From: Anticarsia gemmatalis
Taxonomy: Eukaryota > Arthropoda > Insecta > Lepidoptera > Erebidae
DNA length: 64,000 nt
Assembly: GCF_050436995.1 (NCBI RefSeq)
Contig: NC_134765.1
Coordinates: 9,141,501-9,205,500 of the forward strand
Reading direction: 5' to 3'
Each line of letters opens with the position of its first letter. Position 1 is the stretch's first letter. Position numbers and translations under genes: made by a program. The notes below the pieces were generated by a model. It was given only the letters and a program-made list of their open reading frames with translations. It was not told where the DNA came from and ran no database searches. This document shows, one piece after another, positions 24,881 to 35,950 of this stretch.

Positions 24881-26533
24881 TCAGCAGATTCTTGCAAGAA
24901 TCGAATTCGTATAAGTAGGTCTACAGTACCGTGGTGATGAGGGTGTTGGATTTTGCCACAAAACATTTTTATTTTTACCATAAACTAACTGTAATGGTAC
25001 CATAGAACTTTGAAATATGTTAGCATCTGAGTCCATTTCATTTTCAAACTTTTGTTTATATCGCACTTGCTGCGAACCATCACATCCCCATTTACAGATC
25101 AACTCCATCTGTTGTCGATCTTCGTCTTTGATTGCAGCCATCACCTCCTTTAAATGCATAATTAGTCTTGAAGCAGTATGATTCAGTAAGTCTTGTAAGT
25201 TAATTTCCGCACACGTTGCTGTTACTCTGTAAGATTCTTTAATAGGGTAACACTCGTTTTTTGCTTTCTGAAGAATCGAATAACACGGATAAAATTTCTT
25301 GTTGCTTGATCTAACAATCTCATACTGTGATCTTGTGAGGCCAGCTTCTACATACATAGACAGGGCGTCTAATGTGGACAACTGATGACAAGTTACTTGC
25401 TTAGATTTTTTTATAGCTGACCGGTATTTCTGACCTCTACTTGGGCTTTTAATTAAATCTTTTACGACATTCGACGCATCGATATTTCCTGAAGCACGTA
25501 GTTTCATATGAGTAGCATAGCTTAGCTTTTCAACCTCTTGTAACCGAAGCTCTTCTGTTTTTCGACGTTTCGATCTTTCACTTGATTCTGCGAACGTTTT
25601 TTTTGGGACGACCCGTACTTGTTTCTGTAATGAAATATTTCAATTTATTGTTCGAATCATAAAATTATTTGCTATTTACTTTTACTAGCAGAGTGCAGCA
25701 GTGTTACTGACTTTATGACATCATACAACAATAACAGACCAGCCGTTATCCGCACTCTTTTGTTCAGTAGCAGGTAGTTAATGAACAAAAGAGTATGGAT
25801 GGCTGTTGGTAGAAACGATATGGGTAACTAACGGTAAATACCGCCAGACACTCTGCGCATAGCTAATACAAATAGAACTTTTCTTAAGTTTAATTTGTAT
25901 TAAATTTAAGTAAAGTTTCTACTGGCACTTACCAGTGATTGGTAATTGTAATGATGTACTTCTATTGAGCCAATCCTTGTTATTACTTTCAAATACAACT
26001 TCCTTTTTATGTGCTGCTTGCCATCTAGTTTTGAATTGATGCTTTATCAAAGATAATTTTTGTTTCCAGGATTTCCGATCTTCACTTTTACAAAACTTAT
26101 TGATTACAGTTTCTACCATTAAATCCAACTTTTTGTCAAAATTTGGTGCCTGTGATTCCTTTATGATCATATAAATATCCTTTCGAGACAAGAATTTGAC
26201 ACCAGATGTTCCTAGAAGCAAAAGAAAATAATGATATTTTATTTGAATTTTTTAAATAATTTCTTTTCCCACAAAAAAATCGATAAATAGCACATCCGCG
26301 GTATTCCACGGCTATTTTTGGATCGATCGTTTTATATAACGTACTGGCTACAATTTAATATCCAATTCATAGCATAGAAAAGTTTAGAAAGTAGTTAAAA
26401 CTCTAAACATTATATTGAAATTCTCTAAAAAAAAAATTATATTTTGTAATTTATTGAAATTACTCAATTATAAATCAAATTCATATAAAAAATATTCAAA
26501 ATGCAAGTACGTACCTGGCTCTGATAGATCCAT
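24881..26533 (-). pseudogene. RAG1/Transib-like recombinase, N-terminal part
   Basis: Three exons fit: 26515-26533 (MDLSEP), 25933-26211 and 25624 down to 24881, all with GT-AG borders and consistent phase. The product contains a Ser/Lys/Arg-rich segment (ESSERSKRRKTEELRLQEV), then LTRSQYEIVRSS, a KWGCDGS block and NPTPSSPRYCRP before a stop. These last three blocks line up in order with RAG1 segments around its first catalytic Asp (CDG) and the following KPNS..CCKP region. The expected rest, with the second Asp and the Glu, is missing. One extra A in the run at 25597-25604 shifts the frame after GRP. So it is a truncated, frameshifted copy; the RAG1 link is by motif order from memory. Confidence 0.55.
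25690..25865. repeat. Hairpin-forming insert in the second intron of the RAG1-like copy
   Basis: ACTCTTTTGTTCA at about 25756 is mirrored by TGAACAAAAGAGT at about 25780, and the outer parts (GCAGCAGTG, AGACACTCTGC) suggest a worn MITE. The outer boundaries are not certain. Confidence 0.35.
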
Positions 26534-27162
26534 CACAATTTTTATGCACACGGGCTTAAAATACGAAACAACAAGTATTACTAGAACACTATTAAAATAG
26601 AATATCAACAAATAACACGTACACTTCGCACTAATGGTAAATGCCGACTAACGCTAGCGCATGACGCGCGATTATATTAAAACAAAATGGCTGCCATTAA
26701 GTGCTGTAACTGTTAGGCTTTTTAGAGTAATACTTTGTTTTGTGTCATCGAACATTTCACAAAAATGATTTTTGGCCAGCTTTTGGACTCAAATACCCGT
26801 CCGTGGCGGCGTCAGCACAGTTAAAATAGATGAAAACGATAGTAAGGTTGGTAGTCTAGGTGACCCGTATAGGAATTCGCCACAATTTCAATAATTAAAA
26901 GAAATGTATTATTTTAATATAAAATTTAGATAAAATCGACTATAGTTTAAGAGATTTAGGTTAAATAAAAACAAATTGATGTGTTATTATATTTTAAATG
27001 TTTTTTTAATAAAAATGTTTTAAAATACCAACAAAATTAACAACCGCTGTTTTAAAGTTACAAAACTTGAACTTAACAAAATATAAACTTCTTAAATATT
27101 ATTTAGTAAGGAACATGTATCAATCACATTAGTAATAAGGCTAATAATATTCTAAATCAGAC
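26534..27162. other. Non-coding stretch
   Basis: AT-rich; may include the 5' end of the RAG1-like element, but no inverted repeat was recognised. Confidence 0.3.
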
Positions 27163-27840
27163 TTACAAGTCAGTCATAATATTGCTTACATCTGCGCAAT
27201 CTTTGCAGTATAACATTGCATGCTCACTGCAGATGTATTTGTTACAACCTCGACAAGTATTATTACTTTTTCTGTCTTTTTTGGCGGGACAGTCTTGGCA
27301 CCTTTTTCTTACATTAGGTATCTTCGCAGGTGGCTCCTCATCAGGTTCTCCTAAAAACTCACGTATTCTTTTACGCATCATTCTTGGCAACTGAATGATG
27401 CCTTTACGATCGCGCAAATGCTCACGAACTAGGGTAAGGCCTAAATTCTTTAGGAATTTGCGACGCTTTGTCGCAGTGTTGTTATTTTTCTTATAACATA
27501 TATAAGCATTTATTCCTGACATATTGAGTATGCCGTAAAAAATGGTCAGAGGCCATTTTTTTAAATTACGACTCACATAAGAAGAACAGAGCTCGTCAAC
27601 AACATCGACACCGCCTTTTGTCACATTATAAAAAGTATTTATTTCAGGTTTCTTCTTATCGCCTGTAGATGTATCAATGGCAGCATCATGATGCAAGCTA
27701 GACATAAGTAGAACTACTTTGTTTTTTTTAGGTACATGCGATACGATGGTGACATCTTTTTGAAAGCCAAAAGTCGACGAATTTATTTGTTTACTCCTGG
27801 TTTTCGTAAACTCTTCGGGTATTTGTCGCTTTTTGACCAT
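27163..27840 (-). pseudogene. piggyBac transposase, C-terminal third
   Basis: The 225-residue frame starts within the catalytic domain. It contains KGGVDVVDELCSSYVSRNLKK, the surrounding of the third catalytic Asp in piggyBac transposases, and ends with a Cys-rich zinc-binding tail (RCQDCP, CRGCNKYICSEH, YCKDC) of the kind that binds the element ends. The first two catalytic residues and the N-terminus are absent; beyond 27840 the sequence changes to a hAT relic. The frame itself is open, so the break is a truncation. Confidence 0.85.
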
Positions 27841-27865
27841 TAAATAAAAGAACTTAAAACAAGCC

Positions 27866-28036
27866 CTATATAATTATGTAGACTTGAAGTTGTTCCAGAC
27901 GTTTTGAATACTTTTTTGCAATCCTTGCACTGAGCTTGCTGGCTATCGACGATCGCAGAAAATGCTGCCAAACGGACGATTTGTCCGAAGAACATCGGAT
28001 GTATTCTTGAAAAATTGGTTTGTTTTTTTCATTCAT
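27866..28036 (-). pseudogene. BED zinc-finger start of a hAT transposase, frameshifted
   Basis: From ATG at 28036 the frame reads MNEKNKPIFQEYIRC and KSSVWQHFLRS, the aromatic-rich first half of a BED finger. The second half with the Cys pair (QCKDCKKVF) and TSSLH lies in the next frame, so a single indel splits the domain near 27950. BED fingers bind DNA in hAT transposases and in some host factors; the nearby hAT-like end favours the transposase. Confidence 0.6.
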
Positions 28037-28044
28037 CTTTAATA

Positions 28045-28549
28045 TTTTTATCTGTAAACAATAACACACAATGCACCATTACCAAACAAGCCGAAAAAGC
28101 AGATAACGGACAAAGCTTATATTTGTTTAAATACTTTTACGCATTACTCGGTATAGTACGTACTGTACAGTTTTCTTATTTAAATGCAAAAAAAAAACAG
28201 AATTATGCCAGTTAATAGCAGTAGCGTTAACATTATCAGTAAATCAAAACATAATCAGTTGCTCGTTAAATTAAGTTGTCATAAACAGAACCAAGTGACA
28301 GCTGAGTTTTGTTAATAAATACAATAAGATACTAACCAATACTAAGATGACGTAGATATTTTCTTGTAGTGAAAATAATTAATAACATTTATCACTGAAT
28401 AATCGTAGAATAACCTTAACTTCACCATCAAACAGATGATTAGGCGAGAACGTCAATGTAATGCAAAATGGCGGCCAGTTATTCAACTGCTATTGGTCCG
28501 TACAAATAGCCGCGAAATCGGATACACGCATATTTTTATCGACAGTTTT
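28045..28549. other. Non-coding interior of the hAT remnant
   Basis: No frame or structure recognised between the BED start and the terminal motif region. Confidence 0.3.
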
Positions 28550-28918
28550 GTTTATGTTCGGATACAACAGTCTTTATAACACATAACATAATCAAGTATT
28601 CGTTTTATTCGAAATATTCGAATAGTCATTCCAAAATTATTCGAATAGTAAAATGGACGAATATCCGAATAAAACGGATATTCAGATATCCGAATTGCAT
28701 GCCCTACATGTAATATGCTACAATTAGCGTTTTACTAAAAAAGTCAGTCGTTCCTATTACCCGACAAATGCGGCTAATGAGAGCCCATTTAACGCTCATA
28801 CGGAAAATGTAATTACTCTTATAAAAAAAAAAACAAAACGTACGATGCATGAGATCTACTTATAACAATTATCAATATAATAAAACGCTTGGTAACACAA
28901 GTTAAAATGAAAACAAAT

Positions 28919-29233
28919 TCAAAGTCTTATACCAGTCTCGTCTATGTTGTTAATTATTCGAGGCTCGAAGTTATGTTGCTCCATTAATTTCTCCAAGTTA
29001 TTGAAAAAAAGCGTTATCTCACTCTTATTAAATCCAAGGATTCGGTTAATACGGATGGCTTCAGGCTTTCTAATACCCAAATCTTTATGACGCTGCAAAA
29101 ACCCAGCCAGCCAATCTTTTCCTGCAGTTTGATTGACTTGGTTAAACCGTTTCTCAATGCCTAGTTGCTTAGCTACACTATAACATACTTTGCGAAACTG
29201 TTCTCTTGTCAAACCATAAAACTTGCTTGACAT
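28919..29233 (-). pseudogene. pogo-type transposase fragment
   Basis: The 104-residue frame contains the CENP-B-like DNA-binding segment (GLTREQFRKVCYSVAKQ, then AGKDWLAGFLQRHKDLGIRK) and the beginning of the DDE domain with NNIDETGIRL, where D is the first catalytic Asp. The N-terminal helix-turn-helix and the rest of the DDE domain are missing on both sides. It is unrelated in detail to the second pogo copy at 33215-34380. Confidence 0.8.
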
Positions 29234-29347
29234 AGTCCGAAGGTGGTTAGCCAGCCAATAAAGTTTGTTGACTCTACTTTTACATATTTCGAGTGCCCAA
29301 AAGAAATGTGGAATGCAAAATAAATGTTTCTGTATTTATATAAAAAA

Positions 29348-30810
29348 TTAAATTCGATTAATAAAACAATTCCGTAGAGCCCTCTCTTGCATCAGCTCTT
29401 CTTGGCTGCTGGGATAAGCAAGGCTAGGTTGCTGTGCCCCATCATCACCAGCATCATGTTCAGCTATGTCTAGTGGTGGTGGAAGACCAGCTTTTAAAGC
29501 AATATTGTGTAAGACACAACATGCAGACACAATCTTACTGGCAACATAAGGATGGTAATGAAGGGTTCGATGTTCGAGCAAAAGCTTTGAGTAAACCAAA
29601 ACAACATTCGATACAATTCCGTGCTTGAACATGACGCGTACTTAGTATAAACCTCTTCCCGCGAACCAGGTGCAGCATTTAAGATTGGTGTCATTAGCCA
29701 GCCTCGTTGAGGATATCCAGAGTCACCTAAAAATGTTTTAAATTATTAAGAAGTCCTTGCTTACAAATAATAATAAATATTCAAGAAATATAAATCATTT
29801 ACCTACCTAGTAACCATGTTTGTTCACCATTTTGATGAAGTTCACGCATGAAATTTTCCACTTGACTGGCTGCCCATATAATAGAGTCATGTGTTGCTCC
29901 TCCATATTTTGAATTTAGATTAAAAGTTTTTAAATTATGGTCACAAATCTGTAAACATATTAGGTACATGTAATATGGAATCTAACCAATTTTTAAATTT
30001 TAATTAAAAGTAATTCTTAAGCTGTAAAACTTACCATCTGAACATTTAGAGAATGGTATCCCTTTCTATTAAAAAACAAATGTTCATCATCGTCCGGTTT
30101 GGCAATGGCTATATGGGTTCAGTCAATACAACCAATAACACCGGGCAGATTAAATTTTCTTTGGAACCTAGAAGCAATAGGCAGAAAATATTAAAACTAG
30201 GTATGTTATGATAGTATAAAGTGTGTTGTACTTATATCATTAATCTTAAAATGTTAAATGTTACTTACTCTTGTCTTATCCTTGACCTCTCTTGTTGAGA
30301 TTGAGGAAATTCAATATTCCTTAACATATATGTACTATTGAGTGCCTCTATAACTTGTCTGATACAGCGACTTGCTGTTCGCTGTGGCAAATATTGTGTA
30401 ACACCCGCAATCCTTTGGTATGACCCAGTTGCAAAAAGCTTAGCGTGCATAGCACCTAAAAATGATAATACACAGTTTTTATAATCTCACAATCTAATCC
30501 ATAAAAATACATGGTTTATAACTTAGTTATTAGAATGTAAATTTACCTTTACTTCCAAAGGAATCTCTTTGGTTCCTCGCAAGGAAGTATGTGCACGTAA
30601 GTTACGTCAAAGCTCCACAAAAGTAGCTTTATTGAGACAAAATCTTTCCATGAATAAAACGTCCGGCATTTCACAAATTCTTTCTAAATTATGTCTCGAA
30701 ACATTTCTTCGATGCTTCCTCAGCCACACTGCTTCATTATGGGCAGCCCACAATAATCTTGGCTTATGCATTATACAAAATAATGTTTTTTCTTTACAAC
30801 AAACATTCAC
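29348..30810 (-). pseudogene. HARBI1-like (PIF/Harbinger) transposase, decayed but with introns
   Basis: Successive exon-like blocks on the minus strand give the full order of a Harbinger transposase. 30810-30546 has the N-terminal region (RRNVSRHNLERICEMPDVLF). 30450-30265 has FATGSYQRIAGVTQYLPQRT. Then 30170-30050 covers the catalytic GCID/THIAIAKP block, 29980-29810 carries GGATHDSIIWAASQV, and 29740-29348 carries DSGYPQRGWLMTPILN and ASKIVSACCVLHNIALKAG. A stop replaces the Trp in GCIDWTHI (TGA near 30120), another TGA lies in the first block, and the region near 29640 is frameshifted. Introns with GT-AG edges separate the blocks. It is a whole but dead copy. Confidence 0.78.
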
Positions 30811-30845
30811 ATCAACAAACTTTCACTTCCACAGCTGTCAGCTGA

Positions 30846-31402
30846 TCAAAATATTCGCTCCTCGAAAGGAAACACCCACTGAGCAGATTGTCTTTTGGTT
30901 TCAGGATCATAACAGTAAATCCAGCTTTCGTCACCTGTTAGTATGTCGAACACAGCATTTGAGTCACCTCCGTTAAATCTTTCAATCATTTTACGACACC
31001 AATCCCCACGATGGAGTTTTTGAGCCTCAGTCAAATTATGAGGTACTTATCCACCGGGCGCAAAGCTTACTGACCTACTGAGGATTTGTGCAATTGACTC
31101 ATACCGATGCCTAAGCTTGTCCGAATCTGCTGATAGGTCACTCTTTTGTCAGTCTCTATCATACGCCGCACAACACAGATGTTATCTTCAGTCGTCGCCG
31201 TAGAAGGCCGTCCCTCACGTAAATCATCAGTGAGATTAGTGCGACCACGTTTAAACTCATTAAACCAGTTGTAAACAGTCGCACGAGATGGGGTTTCATC
31301 GTGAAAGGCCAATCGTAGTTTATCATAACTTTCTTGTTGACTTAAATGACATCGAAAGTCATAAAAAATCATTGCACGAAAATTTTCTCGTGTTAAATTC
31401 AT
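30846..31402 (-). pseudogene. mariner transposase, N-terminal half
   Basis: It opens MNLTRENFRAMIFYDFRCHL and contains the helix-turn-helix with TPSRATVYNWFNEFKRGRTN, the REGRPSTATTEDNI linker and DKRVTYQQIRTSLGIGMSQ. A break near 31050 is followed in another frame by TEAQKLHRGDWCRKMIERF and TGDESWIYCYDPETKRQSAQ, with the first catalytic Asp. After WVFPFEE the copy ends. The second and third catalytic residues are lost. Confidence 0.85.
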
Positions 31403-31577
31403 GTTGACGTGACACAGACAATTTTCAATTTGCCGCCAAATCGTAAAACAAATGACAAATGAATGAAATATATACTCAGTAATATTGGCAAAGAGTTCTA
31501 TTTTCAAATTTTCAAATTATTTTTTTATTATATTGTTTATAAGTGGCCAGTTCTAAGAACTTTCAGTTTGACCCTCG
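30846..31577 (-). mobile_element. 5' half of a mariner element
   Basis: The terminal repeat ends at 31577 (ACTTTCAGTTTGACCCTCG) next to TA. The transposase N-terminal half follows at 31402-30846 and stops in the catalytic core; the other end is missing. The cut edge abuts the start of the HARBI1-like copy. Confidence 0.75.
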
Positions 31578-31766
31578 TATGTGTAGATCTCATACAAATA
31601 TTTGTTACATAATATTCACTACTAGTTAAGTATTTAACTAGCTAGTGAAGAAGAAGCAGAGGACCCGAACGTTCGTCTTGATAATAATATATTTGATAGA
31701 AATAGACTATTATGACAAAATTATCAGGTTTTAAGTAAAACAGCTAGAATATTTTTAATATCAATT

Positions 31767-33053
31767 TTATTCACAGTTATCAAAATGAGAATCTAAAAAT
31801 TCTACCTCCAGAGAAACGTCCGACTTACTGGTGCCACTGTCACCAACATTAATTATAAAACTGTCTAAATTTTCTTCAACAATTCTGTCTCTTTGTGTGT
31901 ATTTATTCTCGACGTGAATAACATGATCGGTCATTTTCTTCCAATCCTCTGGTGTAACATTTTCAAAAGATTCTTTGATTAAATTTTCCAACTGCAATAT
32001 GGTTAGAGCTATATTTTTACTTGAGACTTTTCTTTTTGCTTAACTCCATGCAAGCTCTATAGCATTTAGGTCACAATGGTATGGAGGCAAGCGCAAAACC
32101 TCATGACCATTTGGGATAGAATTTGGTCAGCTTCGTATATTGACTCTGGTGTGTGCCGTTTCACTAAACATAGTAGCTCATCTTTCGAGTGATAGTCCTC
32201 AAATGGGACACCATTTAAAGTAAGCCATTCCTTTATTTCATCTTTCCGATTTTGTGATGTAGGGGCTTTATTGATAACTACTGAGTTAAGTTACTAGATA
32301 ACTACTAGCTAGCATTATCCATTACAATTACACTTGGCTCATGTAAATTCGGTATAAGTTTTTCCTGTAGTCATTTATTAAAATTTTTGGCATTCATGTC
32401 ATGGTGGTAGTCCGCCATTTTAGCCTTAGTGCTGAACACTAATAATTAATTAGGTACAGGGCCTTTTACAGAACCGGCATGCACAATTATGAATCGTTTC
32501 CCAGATGAAATGTTTTCAATAACTCCACTGGTGGAAGGTCCTTGCCAACACTTCTTTGGTTTATAGTTTTTATGGACATAGGTTTCATCAAGATAAATGA
32601 TCTGTTTTCCTTCTGCTCGTTTCTGTCCAATAGTTCTTAGAAAGCGATGTCTCCAAGCAGCTATATTTACGTTCAATTAATAATGATCGTTCATTCTTAT
32701 TTTTTTTAAACATAATAATATAGCCATTAGTCAATAGTATTCGACGCAAAGTTTCATGGCATCCTCTAAATTAAATGCTATCCTTCAAATCCATCAAAAG
32801 GGATCTCAAAGTAGACCTGTTTCCTAAAAATAAAATATTCATTAATTTTGTTCCTTATAGCATCTAAATCAAAATTGTCTAAGTTTGACACAGTGCTTTC
32901 ATGGGGCCGTTTCTTCCCTGGGGTTCTCCACTCACCACCACTGATAAAACCTTCCTTATTAATTATTTTAAGTGTTGTAACACTCACAGCTGTAAATAAT
33001 AACAAATAAAACAAATAGGAGACAATAAAAAAAAAAAAATATAAACTCTTCAT
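31767..33053 (-). pseudogene. IS630/Tc1-like DDE transposase with TPGKKR motif, broken
   Basis: Three pieces in order on the minus strand make one insect-type IS630-like transposase. 33053-32778 carries TPGKKRPHE and DLDAIRNKINEYFIFRKQ. 32676-32446 carries KQIIYLDETYVHKNYKPKKC (first catalytic Asp) and GKRFIIVHAGS. 32440-31767 has the VMDNAS block (second Asp), then PTSQNRKDEIKEWL, and ends with the acidic tail. A short tandem insertion near 32280-32320 (CTAGATAACTACTAGC region) disrupts the frame right after the second Asp, and several other shifts are present. Confidence 0.75.
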
Positions 33054-33214
33054 AACTTATTATATTATAATTTCCTTAGTGCCTCTATTTAAATCTTGTA
33101 TTGAAATTGCTTTTGTATGTACTACTGAATACCTATCAGTGAGTGACGCTATTTCATCCATGTACTGGTTCTGGGTTTTTATCAAGTTTTGCTGCTCTAA
33201 ATCAGAAAGTTCAA

Positions 33215-34380
33215 TTATTGGTTGCGTGATATCGCTATCTCGACATGTAGAACCAAAGTTCTCAAGGATAGAAGGAACTTGGAAGATTTTTCTCGTTGGT
33301 CATCAATTTCTTGTACGACCTGTGGCCTATCAGTTACGGTACTAGGCATAAAATCAATTTCCGTAAAAATGCAGTCATCGAATGGGAATATTCCAGTTTT
33401 CTCGAACGCATTTACTATGTTTATAGGAGTCATAGATTTCATGTATGCAGAACCAACACACTCAGCAACATTGTATATAGTTAGAGGTTGCCCTGGATGT
33501 CTCAATAGCCATGAATCTACAGCTACGTTATGATTCGACTTCAATGGGCCGTTTAATCCAATATCCAGTGGTTGTAGTTTTGCAGTTGCATGCGGATGGA
33601 GAGTTAAAACAGTGACACCCGAAGACTTAGCCAGATCAAGCGCTTCAATTAGACAGATGGCTTTCGTGGTTATCCATTATCAATAGCACAAGATTTAATT
33701 TTGAGGCTGAAACATGCTTTATGAAATGTTTTATTACATCCACGAATATTTCAGCATTCATCCACCCAGAAGCTGCAGCTAATCCTAATGTGCCCGGTAG
33801 TGCTCCATGTATCTTGTATGGCTGAAACTTTTTTCTCGGAAAAGCCGGTGGCAAAGCTTGGCCAGTCGCGCTGACAATGCAACATGTTGTAACTAAGGTA
33901 CCTCTTTCGCCACTTCTGACCTTTGCTGCGTTCGTGCCTTTTCGAGCTAGTATTTTTTCTGGTCGTTGGACAGTGGTCGTCGAAGTCTCATCCAAATTGT
34001 ACACTCTCGTACTGTCTGCAAAGCTCGGATGCCTTTCCATGACTGATTTTAAATTTTCAAAAACGCGACTCGATGTTGAGCTTATTGAAAGCAGTTGCCC
34101 GGGCTAAGCTACAGGCTTCTGGCTTCCGCAGTAAAATTTCAGGATGTCTTTTCCTCAAGGAACGCAGCCATTCAAATCCAGCCATTTCAGAATCTATCCA
34201 TGACAGTGCTATTTTTAAATTGCTGACTTTCGCCATTTGATAAGCTACCCGTCGGCAATCGTTAGTAGATAGTCCGTAAAGTAATTGAGCACAATACTCA
34301 ATGTAATCGCATAATTCTTTCTCTTGCTTCGTTTCCATAGTCCGGCATTTCAGTATTGGAGTTATTTTCATGCGTATCAT
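33215..34380 (-). pseudogene. pogo-type transposase, nearly complete but frameshifted
   Basis: Three overlapping frames give one transposase. 34380-34057 carries the DNA-binding part (GFEWLRSLRKRHPEILLRKP). 34040-33645 carries VYNLDETSTTTVQRPEKIL with the first Asp and LLIMDNHESH with the second. The next frame holds HATAKLQPLDIG with the third Asp, and 33544-33215 carries SAYMKSMTPINIVNAFEKTGI. The frame changes near 34050 and again right after the second Asp near 33650. Catalytic residues are all still present as codons. Its upstream end is cut by the ORF1-only LINE at 34405. Confidence 0.82.
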
Positions 34381-34404
34381 TATTATTATGACGTCTGGAT
34401 ATTT

Positions 34405-35760
34405 TTTATTTTTATTATTTATTTTATTTTATTTATTCCTTTATTTCAGGCAACTGAGGCCCATAGTAATACAATAAACAAAATACAACTTATAAATAGA
34501 CTAATACATACAAAATATAACTTATTCTAAGTGACACGTTATCCAGGTGTCGCCTGACGCGTGGTGTCGGGTAGCCGTCCTCTGTACCGCCGGAACACAA
34601 CACCTCTCGGCCAAAATTCCTCCTTCATGAAGGTCGACAGATGCTCAGTCGGCACTCTCACCACAAATGAGTTGAAATTCACATTGTGACAAGACTGCAA
34701 CTGCTCGACCCTCAGTTTGAAATTGGTTTTCACTTGGACGTACTCTACAATGTTTTCGGCCTTTGTAGAGTAGTGCAGGCGGGACACGTACAACAGCGTC
34801 GCAGGCACGGCTGGACGCAGCAGATGGTTCGGTCCGGTCGGTGCAGTACCGCACTGATTGCGACGAGATGACTTCCTCTTTTTCTTCTCCACCTTGATGA
34901 AGCCATCCTTTTCGCACGTAGCCTCGTTCTTCTTACCCTGATGCGGATGGACGTCTGATCTCATAGTGATCTTCTTATCCCCTTTCTGTCGCCACTGTGG
35001 TGGTTGTCCAGCTGGTTGGTTGGCGGCAACTGCCGCGTAGGCACGTGTCGGTGTTGACGTAGCGGCACGTGTCACTACCTCGACCGATGTTGTTGGGGGG
35101 ACGGGGCGGGCGGCGGGGCGCGGTGCGACGCAAGCAGTTTCGGCAGCTAGCGACGACTTAGGACTCGCCGCTTCCAAATTGCCGACGGATGCGTTTTGCG
35201 CCCCGCGACGTGTGTTGACGTTGGAGGTGTCGGGTGACTTACATGACGAAACAGCGCCACGTAACTGCGCCAACTCCTCACGCAATTCACCGATGGTGTT
35301 ATTAGACACCTCCAGCATCGACTGCATCTCAGCCAGACTCGACTTTAAGAACGTGATGTCCTTTAACAGCCTGGTAACGTCGACGTGGTCGAATGTGACA
35401 GGTGGGAGTTTATGCAGCTCCTTCGCCACAAAGGTCGGCACGTCATCCGGATCCATTACCTTCAGCAAAGCGATGATATCTTGCACGCTCTTCTCTGTCC
35501 CATCTCTTCTGCGAGACGGCATCTGGTCCAGCTTGCCAAGGGACTGGTATAACAATCTCTTGCCGCTGCTGATGTCCTCTTCTTTGAAATTGGACTTGCA
35601 GATCTGCATCACGCTGACCTCGTCCATAGTGTCAATGGCATTTTGAATAAATGCCAACAACTCGTTAGCTATAAGTTGGGTACTCATAGCCATGATCACG
35701 TGCAACGGCTACGGCCGCGCAACACCGAAAGTAAATAATATTCAGAGCCTACTAATGCAC
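34405..35760 (-). mobile_element. ORF1-only LINE derivative
   Basis: On the minus strand a 5' leader, a single 389-codon frame and a short 3' UTR ending GCCTGAAATAAAGGAATAAA plus an (AATAAA)-like tail follow each other without any endonuclease or reverse transcriptase. The tail sits directly against pogo sequence at about 34405, so this looks like one insertion into the pogo copy. Target duplication was not identified and the 5' boundary is approximate. Confidence 0.55.
34539..35705 (-). CDS. LINE ORF1-like protein, intact frame
   Basis: 388 residues. The start could be the first ATG or the later MAMSTQ. Residues ~100-160 form a heptad-like, Leu-rich coiled coil (LLKDITFLKSSLAEMQSMLE, then IGELREELAQLRG), followed by a Pro/Ala/Thr-rich linker, a Lys/Arg cluster (KVEKKKRKSSRRN), and a C-terminal domain with LLYVSRLHYSTKAENIVEYV, FNSFVVRVPTEHL and FWPRGVVFRRYRG. 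That order is typical of ORF1 proteins of jockey/CR1-type LINEs, which coat element RNA. No zinc knuckle is seen. The frame is open, unlike most neighbours. Confidence 0.7.
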   Translation of the reverse strand: MHVIMAMSTQLIANELLAFIQNAIDTMDEVSVMQICKSNFKEEDISSGKRLLYQSLGKLDQMPSRRRDGTEKSVQDIIALLKVMDPDDVPTFVAKELHKLPPVTFDHVDVTRLLKDITFLKSSLAEMQSMLEVSNNTIGELREELAQLRGAVSSCKSPDTSNVNTRRGAQNASVGNLEAASPKSSLAAETACVAPRPAARPVPPTTSVEVVTRAATSTPTRAYAAVAANQPAGQPPQWRQKGDKKITMRSDVHPHQGKKNEATCEKDGFIKVEKKKRKSSRRNQCGTAPTGPNHLLRPAVPATLLYVSRLHYSTKAENIVEYVQVKTNFKLRVEQLQSCHNVNFNSFVVRVPTEHLSTFMKEEFWPRGVVFRRYRGRLPDTTRQATPG

Positions 35761-35950
35761 GTCCGTATTTGAGCGCGCATCGAACAAGAGTAGGTATGTA
35801 TTCTGTAGTACCAAGGTTTGGTTTGGTGTTATATTGTTCTGTGGGCGAATTAAATAAATTAAGATTATGATTAGGATTTGTTGTTTCGATTCTCGTATTA
35901 TGGGTTCTGGCAATAGAAGTTAGTGTGTATTGCTGAGATGAATTAAATTG

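Larger units (their letters stand above)
27866..28706 (-). mobile_element. hAT-type element remnant (terminal end and BED finger)
   Basis: The outer end near 28706 reads on the minus strand TAGGGCATGCAATTCGGATA and is followed by a region rich in ATTCG and ATATCCG motifs (28560-28700), a style seen in hAT ends and also in the MITE at 47429-47919. About 670 bp further in comes a BED-finger coding start. The element is cut off near 27860, where piggyBac sequence begins. Confidence 0.5.
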
